Origin: an uncultured Lachnospiraceae bacterium
GTDB taxonomy: Bacteria; Bacillota; Clostridia; Lachnospirales; Lachnospiraceae
DNA: 49,761 nt
NCBI GenBank assembly: GCA_910585545.1
Contig: CAJUFN010000016.1
Coordinates: 1-49,761 of the forward strand
Reading direction: 5' to 3'
Part shown: positions 36,231 through 45,039 of the stretch, piece by piece
Layout of the letters: every line of letters begins with the position of its first letter
How positions within the stretch are numbered: the first letter of the stretch is position 1
The notes under the pieces: model-generated
Told to the model about the DNA's origin: nothing
The model's input: the letters and a program-made list of their open reading frames with translations, nothing else
Database searches by the model: none
Position numbers and translations under genes: made by a program

Positions 36231-37811
36231 TTATTTTCCACTGTCACCATAGTTAGATAGTACCCTTGCAGAAGGATCTTTTACATCGCAGCCTTCCCAT
36301 TCCTTGTTCGGCATCCAGAAATCCAGCACCATCTCAGCCTGACCCGGATAATACTTTTCGAAAATCTCTCTATATAATAAGGATTCTTTTGTAAATGGTC
36401 TGGCATGCGTGTAGCTTTCACATCTGCTTTTAAATTCTGCATCTGTATATTGCTTTTCCGCATATTCTTTTAAATAATCAACCATAGAGTGTCCAACGGC
36501 ATCTGAAAATGCCGCTTTCTCTCTCCAGAGAATTTCTTCCGGCAGATAATCCCCCTGTTCAAACGCATGACGGAGCAGATATTTTCCTTTTCCATAAGTA
36601 TTCAGTTTTAATTGTGGATTTACTGCCATCACATATTTTACAAAATCCAGATCACCAAATGGAACTCTTGCTTCCAGCGAATTTACGGAGATACAGCGAT
36701 CTGCACGAAGCACATCATACATATGAAGCTCATGGATTCGTTTCTGTGATTCCTCTTGAAAGGCTTTGGCATCCGGTGCAAAGTCCGTATACTTATAACC
36801 AAATAATTCATCCGAGATCTCACCTGTCAAAAGGACGCGGATATCGGTCTGTTCATGAATCGCCTTACACACCAGATACATGCCCATGGATGCACGAATT
36901 GTGGTAATATCATAGGTTCCCAACAACAAAATGACTGTCTCCAGGGAAGAGAGCACTTCATCCGGCGTCATATAAACCTCTGTATGGTCACTTCCAATAT
37001 GCTCTGCTACCTGTTTTGCATATTTTAAATCAATGGCATCTTCACTCATACCAATCGCAAATGTCTTAATCGGTTCCTTACTTTTCTTTGCCGCAATAGC
37101 ACACACCAAAGAAGAATCCAGCCCTCCGGAAAGCAGAAAACCTACCTTTGCATCAGCTACAAGACGTTTCTCCACGCCTGCCACAAGCTTTTGATGGATA
37201 CTCTTGCAGACTGTTTCCAGATCATCATGACAAACCGTCTCTGCTTTAGCAATATCACAGTAGCAGATAAACTGACCGCCTTTATAATAATGTCCCGGAG
37301 GAAACGGCATAATCTTATCCGTAAGCCCTACCAGGTTCTTTGCCTCACTGGCAAATATAACAGCACCTTCTTTATCATATCCATAATACAATGGACGGAT
37401 TCCAATCGGATCTCTTGCCGCGATAAATTCTCTTGCTTCCCCATCATAGATGATGCAGGCAAACTCCGCATCAAGCATATCAAACATGTCTATGCCGTAT
37501 TCCTTATATAACGGTAAAAGTATCTCACAGTCGGATTCACTCTCAAACGTATATTTAACTGACAGTTCTTCTTTCAACTTTTCAAATCCATAAATTTCTC
37601 CATTACAAACCACATAACTGTTCCCATACTTAAATGGCTGCATGCCGGATGGAGTCAATCCCATGATCGATAATCTGTGGAACCCAAGCAATCCATCTTC
37701 GGTTTCCACTATCCGTGTATCATCCGGACCTCTTGATATCGTCTTTTTAAATCCTTCCATAAAAACATCAACGGCAGCACTGCGGCTGCAATAACCCATA
37801 ATAGAACACAT
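36231..37811 (-). CDS. asnB: Asparagine synthetase (glutamine-hydrolysing)
   Basis: 526 residues. It begins MCSIMGYC, so Cys2 is the class II amidotransferase nucleophile. The C-terminal synthetase domain has the pyrophosphate loop LLSGGLDSSLVCA. It makes asparagine from aspartate, ATP and glutamine. It lies 42 bp after glnN with no terminator seen between, so it is probably expressed from the glnN promoter and leader. GGAGG lies 9 nt before the ATG. Confidence 0.96.
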   Translation of the reverse strand: MCSIMGYCSRSAAVDVFMEGFKKTISRGPDDTRIVETEDGLLGFHRLSIMGLTPSGMQPFKYGNSYVVCNGEIYGFEKLKEELSVKYTFESESDCEILLPLYKEYGIDMFDMLDAEFACIIYDGEAREFIAARDPIGIRPLYYGYDKEGAVIFASEAKNLVGLTDKIMPFPPGHYYKGGQFICYCDIAKAETVCHDDLETVCKSIHQKLVAGVEKRLVADAKVGFLLSGGLDSSLVCAIAAKKSKEPIKTFAIGMSEDAIDLKYAKQVAEHIGSDHTEVYMTPDEVLSSLETVILLLGTYDITTIRASMGMYLVCKAIHEQTDIRVLLTGEISDELFGYKYTDFAPDAKAFQEESQKRIHELHMYDVLRADRCISVNSLEARVPFGDLDFVKYVMAVNPQLKLNTYGKGKYLLRHAFEQGDYLPEEILWREKAAFSDAVGHSMVDYLKEYAEKQYTDAEFKSRCESYTHARPFTKESLLYREIFEKYYPGQAEMVLDFWMPNKEWEGCDVKDPSARVLSNYGDSGK

Positions 37812-37853
37812 ATGAATCTACCTCCCTCCGCATATTTAGTTTCTATTTTATTA

Positions 37854-39950
37854 TCATTTTACTCCAAACAGTAAGTCGCCATAAGTTGGGAATGGCCAGT
37901 ATTTCTTTGCTGTCATCGTTTCTGCCTCGTCACATGCAACTCGCAGTTCCCCCATTTTACTTAAGACACCATCACGAATCATATAAGATTCTGCTTCAAT
38001 GTCCCCGGCATCCTGCAGTTTCATCACTGCTTCTTCCAGTTCATCCGCTTTGATCGCAATCTGTTCTTCCAGTCTTGCCAGTTTTTTGAGCAAGCCAGTT
38101 TCATAATTACAGGAAACAGAAGCATCAACGGCCTTTTTCGCGGCTGCTGTATTTGCAAGCTCCAGTACATATGCACTTACTGCCGGAGCAATCTCTGTTT
38201 TTGCCATATCAATCATGGTATTTGCTTCAATCAATACTGTCTTGCAATAGTTTTCCAGCATGATCTCACATCTTGACTTCAGCTCAGCTTTTGAAAACAC
38301 CTTATGTGCTGTCAGCATTTTTACATTTTTTTCATCCAGAAGACATGGCATACAATCCGGTGTGGTACGGTAATTGAGGAGTCCTCTTTTTTCCGTCGCT
38401 TCTTTAATCCATGTATCGTCATAACCATTTCCGTTGAAAATGATATGCTTGTGATCTTTGATGGTCTTGCGGATCATTTCTTGTAATGCATCTTCAAAGT
38501 TTTCTGCCTTTTCCAGTCGATCTGCATAGATTTTCAGGCTTTCTGCCACCGCACTGTTCAGCATAATATTTGCACATGCAATGCTGTTTGAAGAGCCAAG
38601 CATACGGAATTCAAATTTATTTCCGGTAAATGCAAATGGAGATGTACGGTTGCGGTCTGTAGTATCACGGTTGAATTTTGGAAGCACATCCACCCCAAGC
38701 TTCATCTGTGTTTTTTCCGTTCCGGCATATGGTGTGTCGGTTTCGATTGCCTGTAATACAGCATTTAACTCGTCACCAAGGAAGATAGATACCACTGCCG
38801 GAGGCGCTTCATTTGCACCAAGTCTGTGATCATTTCCTGCTGTTGCAACAGAAAGCCGAAGCAAATCCTGATAATCATCTACTGCTTTAATTACTGCACA
38901 CAAAAATAATAAGAACTGTGCATTTTCATAAGGTGTTTCTCCCGGTGATAGCAGATTCACCCCTTTGTCCGTTGCAAGGGACCAGTTATTATGTTTGCCG
39001 CTACCGTTTACACCGGCAAATGGCTTTTCATGAAGCAGACATACGAGTCCATGCTGTGCTGCCACTTTCTGCATGATTTCCATGGTTAACTGGTTATGAT
39101 CCGTCGCAATATTTGTTGTTGTATAAATAGGAGCAAGCTCATGCTGTGCCGGAGCCACTTCATTATGCTCTGTTTTTGCCAGAATGCCTAATTTCCAAAG
39201 CTCATTATTTAGCTCTTCCATATAAGCGGCAACTCGTGGTTTGATCACTCCGAAATAATGATCATCCATTTCCTGTCCTTTCGGCGGTTTCGCACCGAAA
39301 AGAGTACGTCCTGTAAATCTAAGATCTCTTCTGCGCTCGTACATTTCTTTCGTAATAAGGAAATATTCCTGTTCCGGTCCTACAGAGGTACGCACACATT
39401 TCACATCCTCATTTCCGAACAGACTAAGAATACGAAGCGCCTGCTTATTCAAGGCTTCCATAGAACGAAGCAGTGGTGTTTTCTTATCCAGTGCCTCTCC
39501 GCCATAAGAACAGAATGCTGTAGGAATACATAATGTTTTCCCTTTGATAAACGCATACGAGGTAGGATCCCATGCTGTATATCCTCTTGCTTCAAAAGTA
39601 GCCCGAAGTCCGCCGGATGGGAAAGAAGATGCATCCGGTTCGCCTTTGATCAGTTCTTTTCCGGAGAACTCCATGATCACACCACCGTCTGGGGATGGAG
39701 AAATAAAACTGTCATGCTTTTCTGCTGTTACGCCGGTAAGCGGCTGGAACCAATGTGTATAATGAGTGGCGCCATTTGCAACTGCCCAGTCTTTCATAGC
39801 TGCTGCAACTGCATTAGCTACACTAATATCAAGCTTTGCACCTTCGTCAATGGTTTTTCTCAAAGATTGGTAAACCTTTGCTGACAAATTTGCTTTCATC
39901 ACTCTGTCGTCAAAAACTTTGCATCCAAAAAATTCTGAAACATTCTTCAT
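37854..39950 (-). CDS. glnN: Glutamine synthetase type III
   Basis: 698 residues, the length of GSIII. Motifs GPEQEYFLI, AQHELAPIYTTTN, GVNGSGKHNNWS and GNKFEFRMLGSS. It makes glutamine from glutamate and ammonia in the cytoplasm. AAGGAG lies 7 nt before the ATG. Transcription starts about 107 nt upstream and must pass the leader terminator. A second, type I enzyme is encoded at 43796-45007. Confidence 0.97.
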   Translation of the reverse strand: MKNVSEFFGCKVFDDRVMKANLSAKVYQSLRKTIDEGAKLDISVANAVAAAMKDWAVANGATHYTHWFQPLTGVTAEKHDSFISPSPDGGVIMEFSGKELIKGEPDASSFPSGGLRATFEARGYTAWDPTSYAFIKGKTLCIPTAFCSYGGEALDKKTPLLRSMEALNKQALRILSLFGNEDVKCVRTSVGPEQEYFLITKEMYERRRDLRFTGRTLFGAKPPKGQEMDDHYFGVIKPRVAAYMEELNNELWKLGILAKTEHNEVAPAQHELAPIYTTTNIATDHNQLTMEIMQKVAAQHGLVCLLHEKPFAGVNGSGKHNNWSLATDKGVNLLSPGETPYENAQFLLFLCAVIKAVDDYQDLLRLSVATAGNDHRLGANEAPPAVVSIFLGDELNAVLQAIETDTPYAGTEKTQMKLGVDVLPKFNRDTTDRNRTSPFAFTGNKFEFRMLGSSNSIACANIMLNSAVAESLKIYADRLEKAENFEDALQEMIRKTIKDHKHIIFNGNGYDDTWIKEATEKRGLLNYRTTPDCMPCLLDEKNVKMLTAHKVFSKAELKSRCEIMLENYCKTVLIEANTMIDMAKTEIAPAVSAYVLELANTAAAKKAVDASVSCNYETGLLKKLARLEEQIAIKADELEEAVMKLQDAGDIEAESYMIRDGVLSKMGELRVACDEAETMTAKKYWPFPTYGDLLFGVK

Positions 39951-40002
39951 AATGTCACTCCTTCCAGATTTGAAAATGAAAAGGCATCTATTTTTAATTT
40001 TA

Positions 40003-40048
40003 TAAAGAAAAAAAACGCCTTTGAGAACTTCATCTCAAAGACGCCTTT
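40003..40048 (-). terminator. Leader terminator of the glnN-asnB operon
   Basis: On the minus strand, a 16-bp stem (40033-40048 with 40011-40026, including G.U pairs) and a 6-nt loop (TGAAGT) run into a U-tract of eight. It begins about 9 nt after the predicted start. The 5' segment CGTAAAGGCAAAGGCGTCTTT is the same as in the purC leader, 21 nt in total at 40037-40057. Confidence 0.85.
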
Positions 40049-40063
40049 GCCTTTACGTGTTGG

Positions 40064-40092
40064 ATAATACACCCGGCAAAATCATTTGTCAA
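40064..40092 (-). promoter_or_regulatory. Promoter of glnN-asnB
   Basis: On the minus strand, perfect TTGACA (40087-40092), 17 bp and TATTAT (40064-40069). It is back-to-back with the glutamate-synthase promoter, the two -35 elements being 26 bp apart. Confidence 0.85.
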
Positions 40093-40118
40093 TCTTTTTT
40101 TCAAATTTTTCTTGCCTC

Positions 40119-40147
40119 TTGACAAAACTTACCATCCGCTGTATATA
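40119..40147 (+). promoter_or_regulatory. Promoter of the glutamate synthase operon
   Basis: Perfect TTGACA (40119-40124), 17 bp and TATATA (40142-40147). The predicted start is near 40155, about 7 nt before a long terminator hairpin. Confidence 0.8.
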
Positions 40148-40161
40148 TATTAAATATGAGC

Positions 40162-40218
40162 AAAGGCGTTCATTTTTAGAGCAGAAGTTTTTCTGCCCTT
40201 AAAATGGACGTCTTTTTT
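40162..40218 (+). terminator. Leader terminator of the glutamate synthase operon
   Basis: A stem of about 25 bp with two mismatches (5' arm from 40162, 3' arm ending 40215) and a 4-6 nt loop is followed by TTTTTT. Its 5' end, GCAAAGGCGT, matches the purC and glnN leaders. The rest of the stem has diverged but keeps its pairing. Confidence 0.8.
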
Positions 40219-40340
40219 GATATAGGAAAGTACGTACTTTCCTATATCAAAAAACGCCCCGCGGGATGCACACTGCGACGTACAATGAAGTTGTCGTATG
40301 CGACCGCCGCAGGCGCAAGAATGTGCAAAGCACATTCTTT
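40213..40340. repeat. REP/MITE-like element: 42-bp perfect palindrome plus GC-rich segment and terminal hairpin
   Basis: Positions 40213-40254 are a perfect 42-bp palindrome with no loop (TTTTTTGATATAGG... mirrored). A GC-rich stretch follows (40255-40316, with GACCGCCGCAGGCGC) that is unlike the AT-rich surroundings. A perfect 10-bp hairpin AAGAATGTGC-AAA-GCACATTCTT closes it (40317-40339). No gene was seen. The T-run of the glutamate-synthase leader terminator is shared with the palindrome. Twelve bases of the palindrome (TACTTTCCTATA) recur at 34217-34228, beside the purC leader terminator. It looks like a mobile or extragenic repeat family, but only one full copy is in the window. Confidence 0.55.
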
Positions 40341-40372
40341 GTTCTTTATTCTGAAAGGGAGGTACAAGATAT

Positions 40373-41467
40373 ATGAAAATTGAAGGTCAAGTGAGAATTC
40401 CTTCCGGATGTGCAATCTCAGCAGTCATTTCCAAAGAAGGAAATAAGATGTCCGGTGAAATGATCACAAACTCCATGAAGCCCATGCATGACCGTTCCAA
40501 CGGATTAGGCGGAGGCTTTGCCGGTTACGGCATTTACCCTGAATATAAAGAGTTTTATGCATTACATATATTCTTTGATACTCGTGATACAAGAAAGGAA
40601 TGTGAAGCTTTCTTAAAAGAACGGTTTGAAATCATCCAATCCGAAATCATTCCCACCCGAAAGATTCCAGCTATTACAGATGAACCGATTATATGGAGAT
40701 ATTTTGTTGCTCCTCTAAAATCCATGTTGGTATCTTTGCAGCTTGACGAAAAAGAATTTGTTGCAAGAACTGTGATGAAAATCAACGCTGAAATGTCCGG
40801 TGCTTATGTTTTCTCCAGCGGCAAGAACATGGGAACCTTCAAAGCGGTAGGTTTCCCGGAAGATGTAGGTGTTTTTTATAAACTGGAAGAATATGAAGGA
40901 TACTCATGGACTGCCCACGGACGTTATCCAACGAACACTCCCGGATGGTGGGGCGGCGCACATCCATTTACGCTGCTAGACTATTCTGTCGTACATAATG
41001 GAGAAATCTCCTCTTATGATGCGAACCGCCGATTTATCGAGATGTTTGGCTACAAATGTACGCTCCAAACTGATACTGAAGTCATTACCTATATCATGGA
41101 TTATCTGCTACGTGTACAAGGACTTACCCTTGGTGAAGCTGCAAGTGTCATTGCTGCTCCATTCTGGAGTACCATTGCAGCAAAAACAGATTTAGAAGAC
41201 CAGAAAAAACACACCTATCTTAGAACCATGTTCTCCAGTCTGCTTGTGACCGGTCCTTTCTCTATTGTTTTAGGGTTTGACGGTGGATTGATGGCATTGA
41301 ATGACCGATTGAAACTGCGTTCTATGGTAGTCGGGGAAAAGGATGACAAGGTATTCATTGCCAGTGAAGAGGCTGCCATCCGGATCATGGAACCAAATGC
41401 CGGAAAAATATGGTCTCCTGCCGGTGGCGAACCAGTCATCGTAAAAGTAAAGGAAGGTGCATTTTAA
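40373..41467 (+). CDS. Glutamate synthase, glutamine amidotransferase (class II) subunit
   Basis: 364 residues, corresponding to the N-terminal amidotransferase domain of GltB, as in archaeal-type split glutamate synthase and GlxB. Cys13 (SGCAISAV) is the likely nucleophile after removal of a 12-residue propeptide. Substrate motifs: TAHGRYPTNT, HNGEISSYDANR and TDTEVITY. GGGAGG lies 10 nt before the ATG. The stop overlaps the next start (TAATG). Confidence 0.92.
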   Translation: MKIEGQVRIPSGCAISAVISKEGNKMSGEMITNSMKPMHDRSNGLGGGFAGYGIYPEYKEFYALHIFFDTRDTRKECEAFLKERFEIIQSEIIPTRKIPAITDEPIIWRYFVAPLKSMLVSLQLDEKEFVARTVMKINAEMSGAYVFSSGKNMGTFKAVGFPEDVGVFYKLEEYEGYSWTAHGRYPTNTPGWWGGAHPFTLLDYSVVHNGEISSYDANRRFIEMFGYKCTLQTDTEVITYIMDYLLRVQGLTLGEAASVIAAPFWSTIAAKTDLEDQKKHTYLRTMFSSLLVTGPFSIVLGFDGGLMALNDRLKLRSMVVGEKDDKVFIASEEAAIRIMEPNAGKIWSPAGGEPVIVKVKEGAF

Positions 41468-42972
41468 TGAGCGTAGAATTTATCTATCCGGAATTTGAAG
41501 TAATCAGAAATGAAAACAGATGCATTGTCTGTCGGGTCTGTGAACGACAATGCGCCAATGAAGTACATAGTTACGATGAAGAACATAAAATTATGAAGTG
41601 TGATGAATCGAAATGCGTCAACTGTCAAAGATGCGTTTCTCTTTGCCCTACCAGGGCATTAAAAATTGTAAAAAGTGACTGTACCCTGCGCGAAAATGCA
41701 AACTGGTCAAACGATACGATTAAGGAGATTTATAAGCAGGCAAACAGTGGCGGCGTTCTTTTATCTTCTATGGGCAATCCCAAACCAATGCCTGTGTATT
41801 GGGATAAAATCCTGATCAATGCATCACAAGTAACAAACCCTTCCATTGATCCCTTACGGGAACCGATGGAAACCAGAGTTTACCTTGGAAAGAAGCCGCA
41901 AAAAGTGAGTCGTACAGTGGATGGACAATTAGACTGTAAACTGCCGCCGCAGCTGGAACTTGCCATGCCTGTCATGTTCTCTGCCATGAGTTATGGTTCT
42001 ATCAGCTACAACGCTCATAAATCCCTTGCTCTGGCTGCAACAGAACTTGGTATCTTATATAATACTGGTGAGGGTGGCCTGCATGAAGATTTTTACTGCT
42101 TTGGAAAAAATACCATCGTCCAAGTAGCTTCCGGACGTTTCGGCGTCCATAAGGATTATCTGGAAGCGGGTGCTGCGATTGAGATTAAAATGGGACAAGG
42201 CGCAAAACCGGGCATCGGCGGACATCTTCCCGGTGCAAAGATTGTCGGGGATGTATCCCGTACCCGAATGATTCCGGAAGGCTCTGATGCCATATCTCCG
42301 GCACCACACCATGATATATATTCCATTGAAGATTTGCGCCAACTTGTTTTCTCTCTGAAAGAAGCTACCGAATATAAAAAACCTGTCATCGTCAAAGTCG
42401 CTGCAGTTCACAATATTGCTGCCATTGCAAGCGGCATCGCACGAAGCGGAGCCGATATTATTGCCATCGATGGATTCCGTGGCGGTACCGGGGCTGCTCC
42501 TACCAGAATCCGTGACAATGTCGGTATCCCTATCGAACTGGCTTTAGCTTCTGTTGATCAGCGACTTCGTGATGAAGGTATCCGCAATAATGTATCATTG
42601 ATAGTTGGCGGAAGTATCCGAAGTGCTGCAGATGTGGTAAAAGCCATTGCTCTTGGTGCAGATGCCTGTTATATAGCTACAGCTGCCCTGCTGGCTCTTG
42701 GCTGCCGCCTCTGCCGTACCTGTCAAAGTGGTAAATGCAACTGGGGAATCGCAACACAACGTCCGGAGCTTGTAAAGAGATTGAATCCTGAAATGGGAAG
42801 TGAACGCCTAATCAATCTTATGACTGCGTGGAAACACGAAATCAAAGAACTGATGGGCGGCATGGGAATCAATTCCATCGAAGCACTACGAGGAAACCGC
42901 CTGATGCTGCGAGGCATTGGATTAACCGAAAAAGAACTAAAGATACTCGGTATCTCTCATGCTGGAGAGTGA
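41467..42972 (+). CDS. Glutamate synthase, FMN/Fe-S synthase subunit with N-terminal ferredoxin domain
   Basis: 501 residues from ATG at 41467. Residues about 15-65 carry two [4Fe-4S] motifs (CIVCRVCERQCANE, CVNCQRCVSLCP). The rest is the FMN barrel of glutamate synthase (GQGAKPGIGGHLPG, GFRGGTGAAP) ending in the [3Fe-4S] motif (CRTCQSGKCNWGIATQ). It makes glutamate from 2-oxoglutarate and ammonia released by the amidotransferase subunit. No NAD(P)H-oxidising GltD subunit is encoded alongside, so ferredoxin is a likely electron donor (inference). Confidence 0.93.
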   Translation: MSVEFIYPEFEVIRNENRCIVCRVCERQCANEVHSYDEEHKIMKCDESKCVNCQRCVSLCPTRALKIVKSDCTLRENANWSNDTIKEIYKQANSGGVLLSSMGNPKPMPVYWDKILINASQVTNPSIDPLREPMETRVYLGKKPQKVSRTVDGQLDCKLPPQLELAMPVMFSAMSYGSISYNAHKSLALAATELGILYNTGEGGLHEDFYCFGKNTIVQVASGRFGVHKDYLEAGAAIEIKMGQGAKPGIGGHLPGAKIVGDVSRTRMIPEGSDAISPAPHHDIYSIEDLRQLVFSLKEATEYKKPVIVKVAAVHNIAAIASGIARSGADIIAIDGFRGGTGAAPTRIRDNVGIPIELALASVDQRLRDEGIRNNVSLIVGGSIRSAADVVKAIALGADACYIATAALLALGCRLCRTCQSGKCNWGIATQRPELVKRLNPEMGSERLINLMTAWKHEIKELMGGMGINSIEALRGNRLMLRGIGLTEKELKILGISHAGE

Positions 42973-43004
42973 CAAGCTGCTCATTTCTTCATAAAGAACA
43001 GTAA

Positions 43005-43023
43005 GTTTTTCCCATAGAAAAAC
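43005..43023 (+). other. Small hairpin between the two glutamate synthase genes
   Basis: A perfect 7-bp stem GTTTTTC-CCATA-GAAAAAC lies in the 81-bp gap. A T-run follows 9 bases later. It is too A/T-rich and too far from the T-run to be a firm terminator. It could adjust expression of the downstream genes. Confidence 0.25.
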
Positions 43024-43053
43024 ATAAACAATTTTTTGGAGGTGTGGTATAAT

Positions 43054-43776
43054 ATGAAAATCATTGATGCTGCAAATTTAGATTACAGATCTGTAAATGA
43101 AGCACTGCGTGAAGCAGACAACGACTGTACGCTTGAAGGCTGCTGCGGTCAGAGATTTATCGCTGCCGGTATGTCTGACAGGAATCTTACAATCAATGGA
43201 ATTCCTGGAAATGCACTGGGCGCATATTTAAACAATGCCCATATTACCGTAAATGCAAATGCTCAGGATGCAGTAGGCGATACCATGAATGAAGGAAAGA
43301 TCCTGATCCATGGCAATATTGGTGATGCTGCCGGATACGCCATGCGTGGCGGCAAAATCTATGTACAAGGTAATGCAGGATACCGTGCCGGAATCCATAT
43401 GAAAGCATACAACGAAAAGATTCCTGTCATGATCATCGGCGGATGTGCCGGAAGCTTCCTTGGCGAATATCAAGCCGGCGGTATAATTATCGTCCTTGGA
43501 TTTCACACGGATGACAAACCTATTGTAGGCAATTTTCCATGTACCGGAATGCATGGCGGTAAAATATTCCTGCGCAGCAACTGCGAAGATATCCGTTTTC
43601 CCAAACAGGTAACTGCAAGATCTGCATCCTCAGAGGATTTAGGGGAAATCCAGGAGTATCTGTCCGAATACTGTGCAGACTTTGGATGTTCTATAGACGA
43701 ACTCTTATCTGCTCCTTTTACAGTCATTACACCAGACAGCAAAAACCCATATAAACAAATGTATGTAGCAAATTAA
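43054..43776 (+). CDS. Glutamate synthase, GXGXG (alpha-3 like) subunit
   Basis: 240 residues from ATG at 43054 (GGAGG 11 nt upstream; an in-frame TTG six codons earlier lies on the ribosome site). Repeated G-x-x-G-x-x-x-G segments (GNIGDAAGYAMRGGKIYVQGN) form the right-handed beta-helix that is the C-terminal domain of GltB and is separate in archaeal-type enzymes. It positions the active sites of the other two subunits. Confidence 0.92.
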   Translation: MKIIDAANLDYRSVNEALREADNDCTLEGCCGQRFIAAGMSDRNLTINGIPGNALGAYLNNAHITVNANAQDAVGDTMNEGKILIHGNIGDAAGYAMRGGKIYVQGNAGYRAGIHMKAYNEKIPVMIIGGCAGSFLGEYQAGGIIIVLGFHTDDKPIVGNFPCTGMHGGKIFLRSNCEDIRFPKQVTARSASSEDLGEIQEYLSEYCADFGCSIDELLSAPFTVITPDSKNPYKQMYVAN

Positions 43777-43795
43777 AATGAAAGTAGGTAGGCTT

Positions 43796-45007
43796 ATGAA
43801 ATATTCAAAAGAAGAGGTAATGCAATATGTGCAGGAAGAAGATGTGAAATTCATCCGTCTCGCCTTTTGTGATGTATTTGGCAAACAGAAAAACATATCC
43901 ATTATGCCAGAGGAACTCCCTCGCGCTTTTGAATGTGGAATTGCCATTGATGCATCTGCCATCGCAGGCTTTGGCGACGAAAACCATTCCGATCTGTTTC
44001 TCCATCCGGATACAGACACACTTATGCCCCTGCCATGGAGACCTGAACATGGTCGTGTGGTACGAATGTTCTGCAACATTACCTATCCAGACGGAAAAAC
44101 ATTTGAATGTGATACCCGTTCTATTCTAAAAAAAGCGATTCAGGATTCCAAAAACGCAGGATTCCAGTTCTTCTTTGGTGCTGAACAGGAATTTTACCTG
44201 TTTACCCTGGATGATGATGGAAACCCAACCAAAGAACCTTATGATAACGCAGGCTATATGGATATTGCCCCGGAAGATAGAGGCGAAAATATCCGCCGTG
44301 AGGTATGTCTGACACTTGAACAAATGGGAATACAGCCTGAAAGTTCTCACCACGAAGAAGGTCCGGGACAAAACGAAATTGATTTTCGCTATTCCGATCC
44401 ACTGACCGCTGCTGACAATGCCATGACCTTCCAGACTGTTGTGAAAACAATCGCCAAACGTAATGGGCTTTTTGCTGATTTCAGTCCGAAGCCGTTGGAA
44501 GATAAACCGGGAAACGGATTCCATATCAATATCTCTGTAAAATCCTCTGATAATACAGACTATATGGATTATATGATTGCTGCTATTCTGGATAAGGTTG
44601 CAGATATGACCGTATTTTTAAACCCAACGGAAAATTCTTATCAACGTTTTGGCAGCAATAAAGCTCCAAGGTATATCTCCTGGTCCAGCGAGAACCGTTC
44701 CCAGCTTGTCAGGGTTCCTGCTGCTGTAGGCAAATACCAACGTGCAGAACTTCGTTCTCCGGATCCATCCGCAAATACTTATCTGGCATTTGCCCTGCTG
44801 ATTTATGCAATTTTGGATGGTATCCAGAATAAACTGAAACTGCCAATGCCTGCTGATATAAACCTGTATAAAGCAGATGCAGATATCCTTGCAAAGTTTG
44901 AGCAACTGCCTGGGGATTTCAAATCCGCATGTGCTGTAGCCGTAAACAGTGATTTTATCAAAGAACATATACCAGAGGCTATATTAGATATTTATTGCAA
45001 TAAATAA
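43796..45007 (+). CDS. glnA: Glutamine synthetase type I (short form)
   Basis: 403 residues from the ATG at 43796. An ATG at 43778 gives six more residues but has no ribosome site, whereas AGGTAGG precedes 43796. Family motifs: GAEQEFYLF, EEGPGQNEIDFRYSDPLTAADN, GNGFHINIS, NRSQLVRVP and RAELRSPDPSANTYLAFA. It is shorter than the 440-470 residue enzymes, and I see no adenylylation motif. Being downstream of glutamate synthase makes a complete GS-GOGAT cycle in one transcript. Confidence 0.93.
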   Translation: MKYSKEEVMQYVQEEDVKFIRLAFCDVFGKQKNISIMPEELPRAFECGIAIDASAIAGFGDENHSDLFLHPDTDTLMPLPWRPEHGRVVRMFCNITYPDGKTFECDTRSILKKAIQDSKNAGFQFFFGAEQEFYLFTLDDDGNPTKEPYDNAGYMDIAPEDRGENIRREVCLTLEQMGIQPESSHHEEGPGQNEIDFRYSDPLTAADNAMTFQTVVKTIAKRNGLFADFSPKPLEDKPGNGFHINISVKSSDNTDYMDYMIAAILDKVADMTVFLNPTENSYQRFGSNKAPRYISWSSENRSQLVRVPAAVGKYQRAELRSPDPSANTYLAFALLIYAILDGIQNKLKLPMPADINLYKADADILAKFEQLPGDFKSACAVAVNSDFIKEHIPEAILDIYCNK

Positions 45008-45039
45008 TTCAAACCAACCAAAAAAGGAGGAGGTGCAAA

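Noticed and set aside
34236..40215. Classical ANTAR dual-hairpin sites with A1/G4 hexanucleotide loops
   Set aside because: The loops seen (AAAATG, TGAAGT, AGTTTT) do not have A at position 1 with G at position 4, so the canonical motif is not claimed; only a general antitermination hypothesis is kept.
43036..43053. TTG-initiated N-terminal extension of the GXGXG subunit
   Set aside because: The extension is the ribosome-binding site region; ATG at 43054 fits the family N-terminus.
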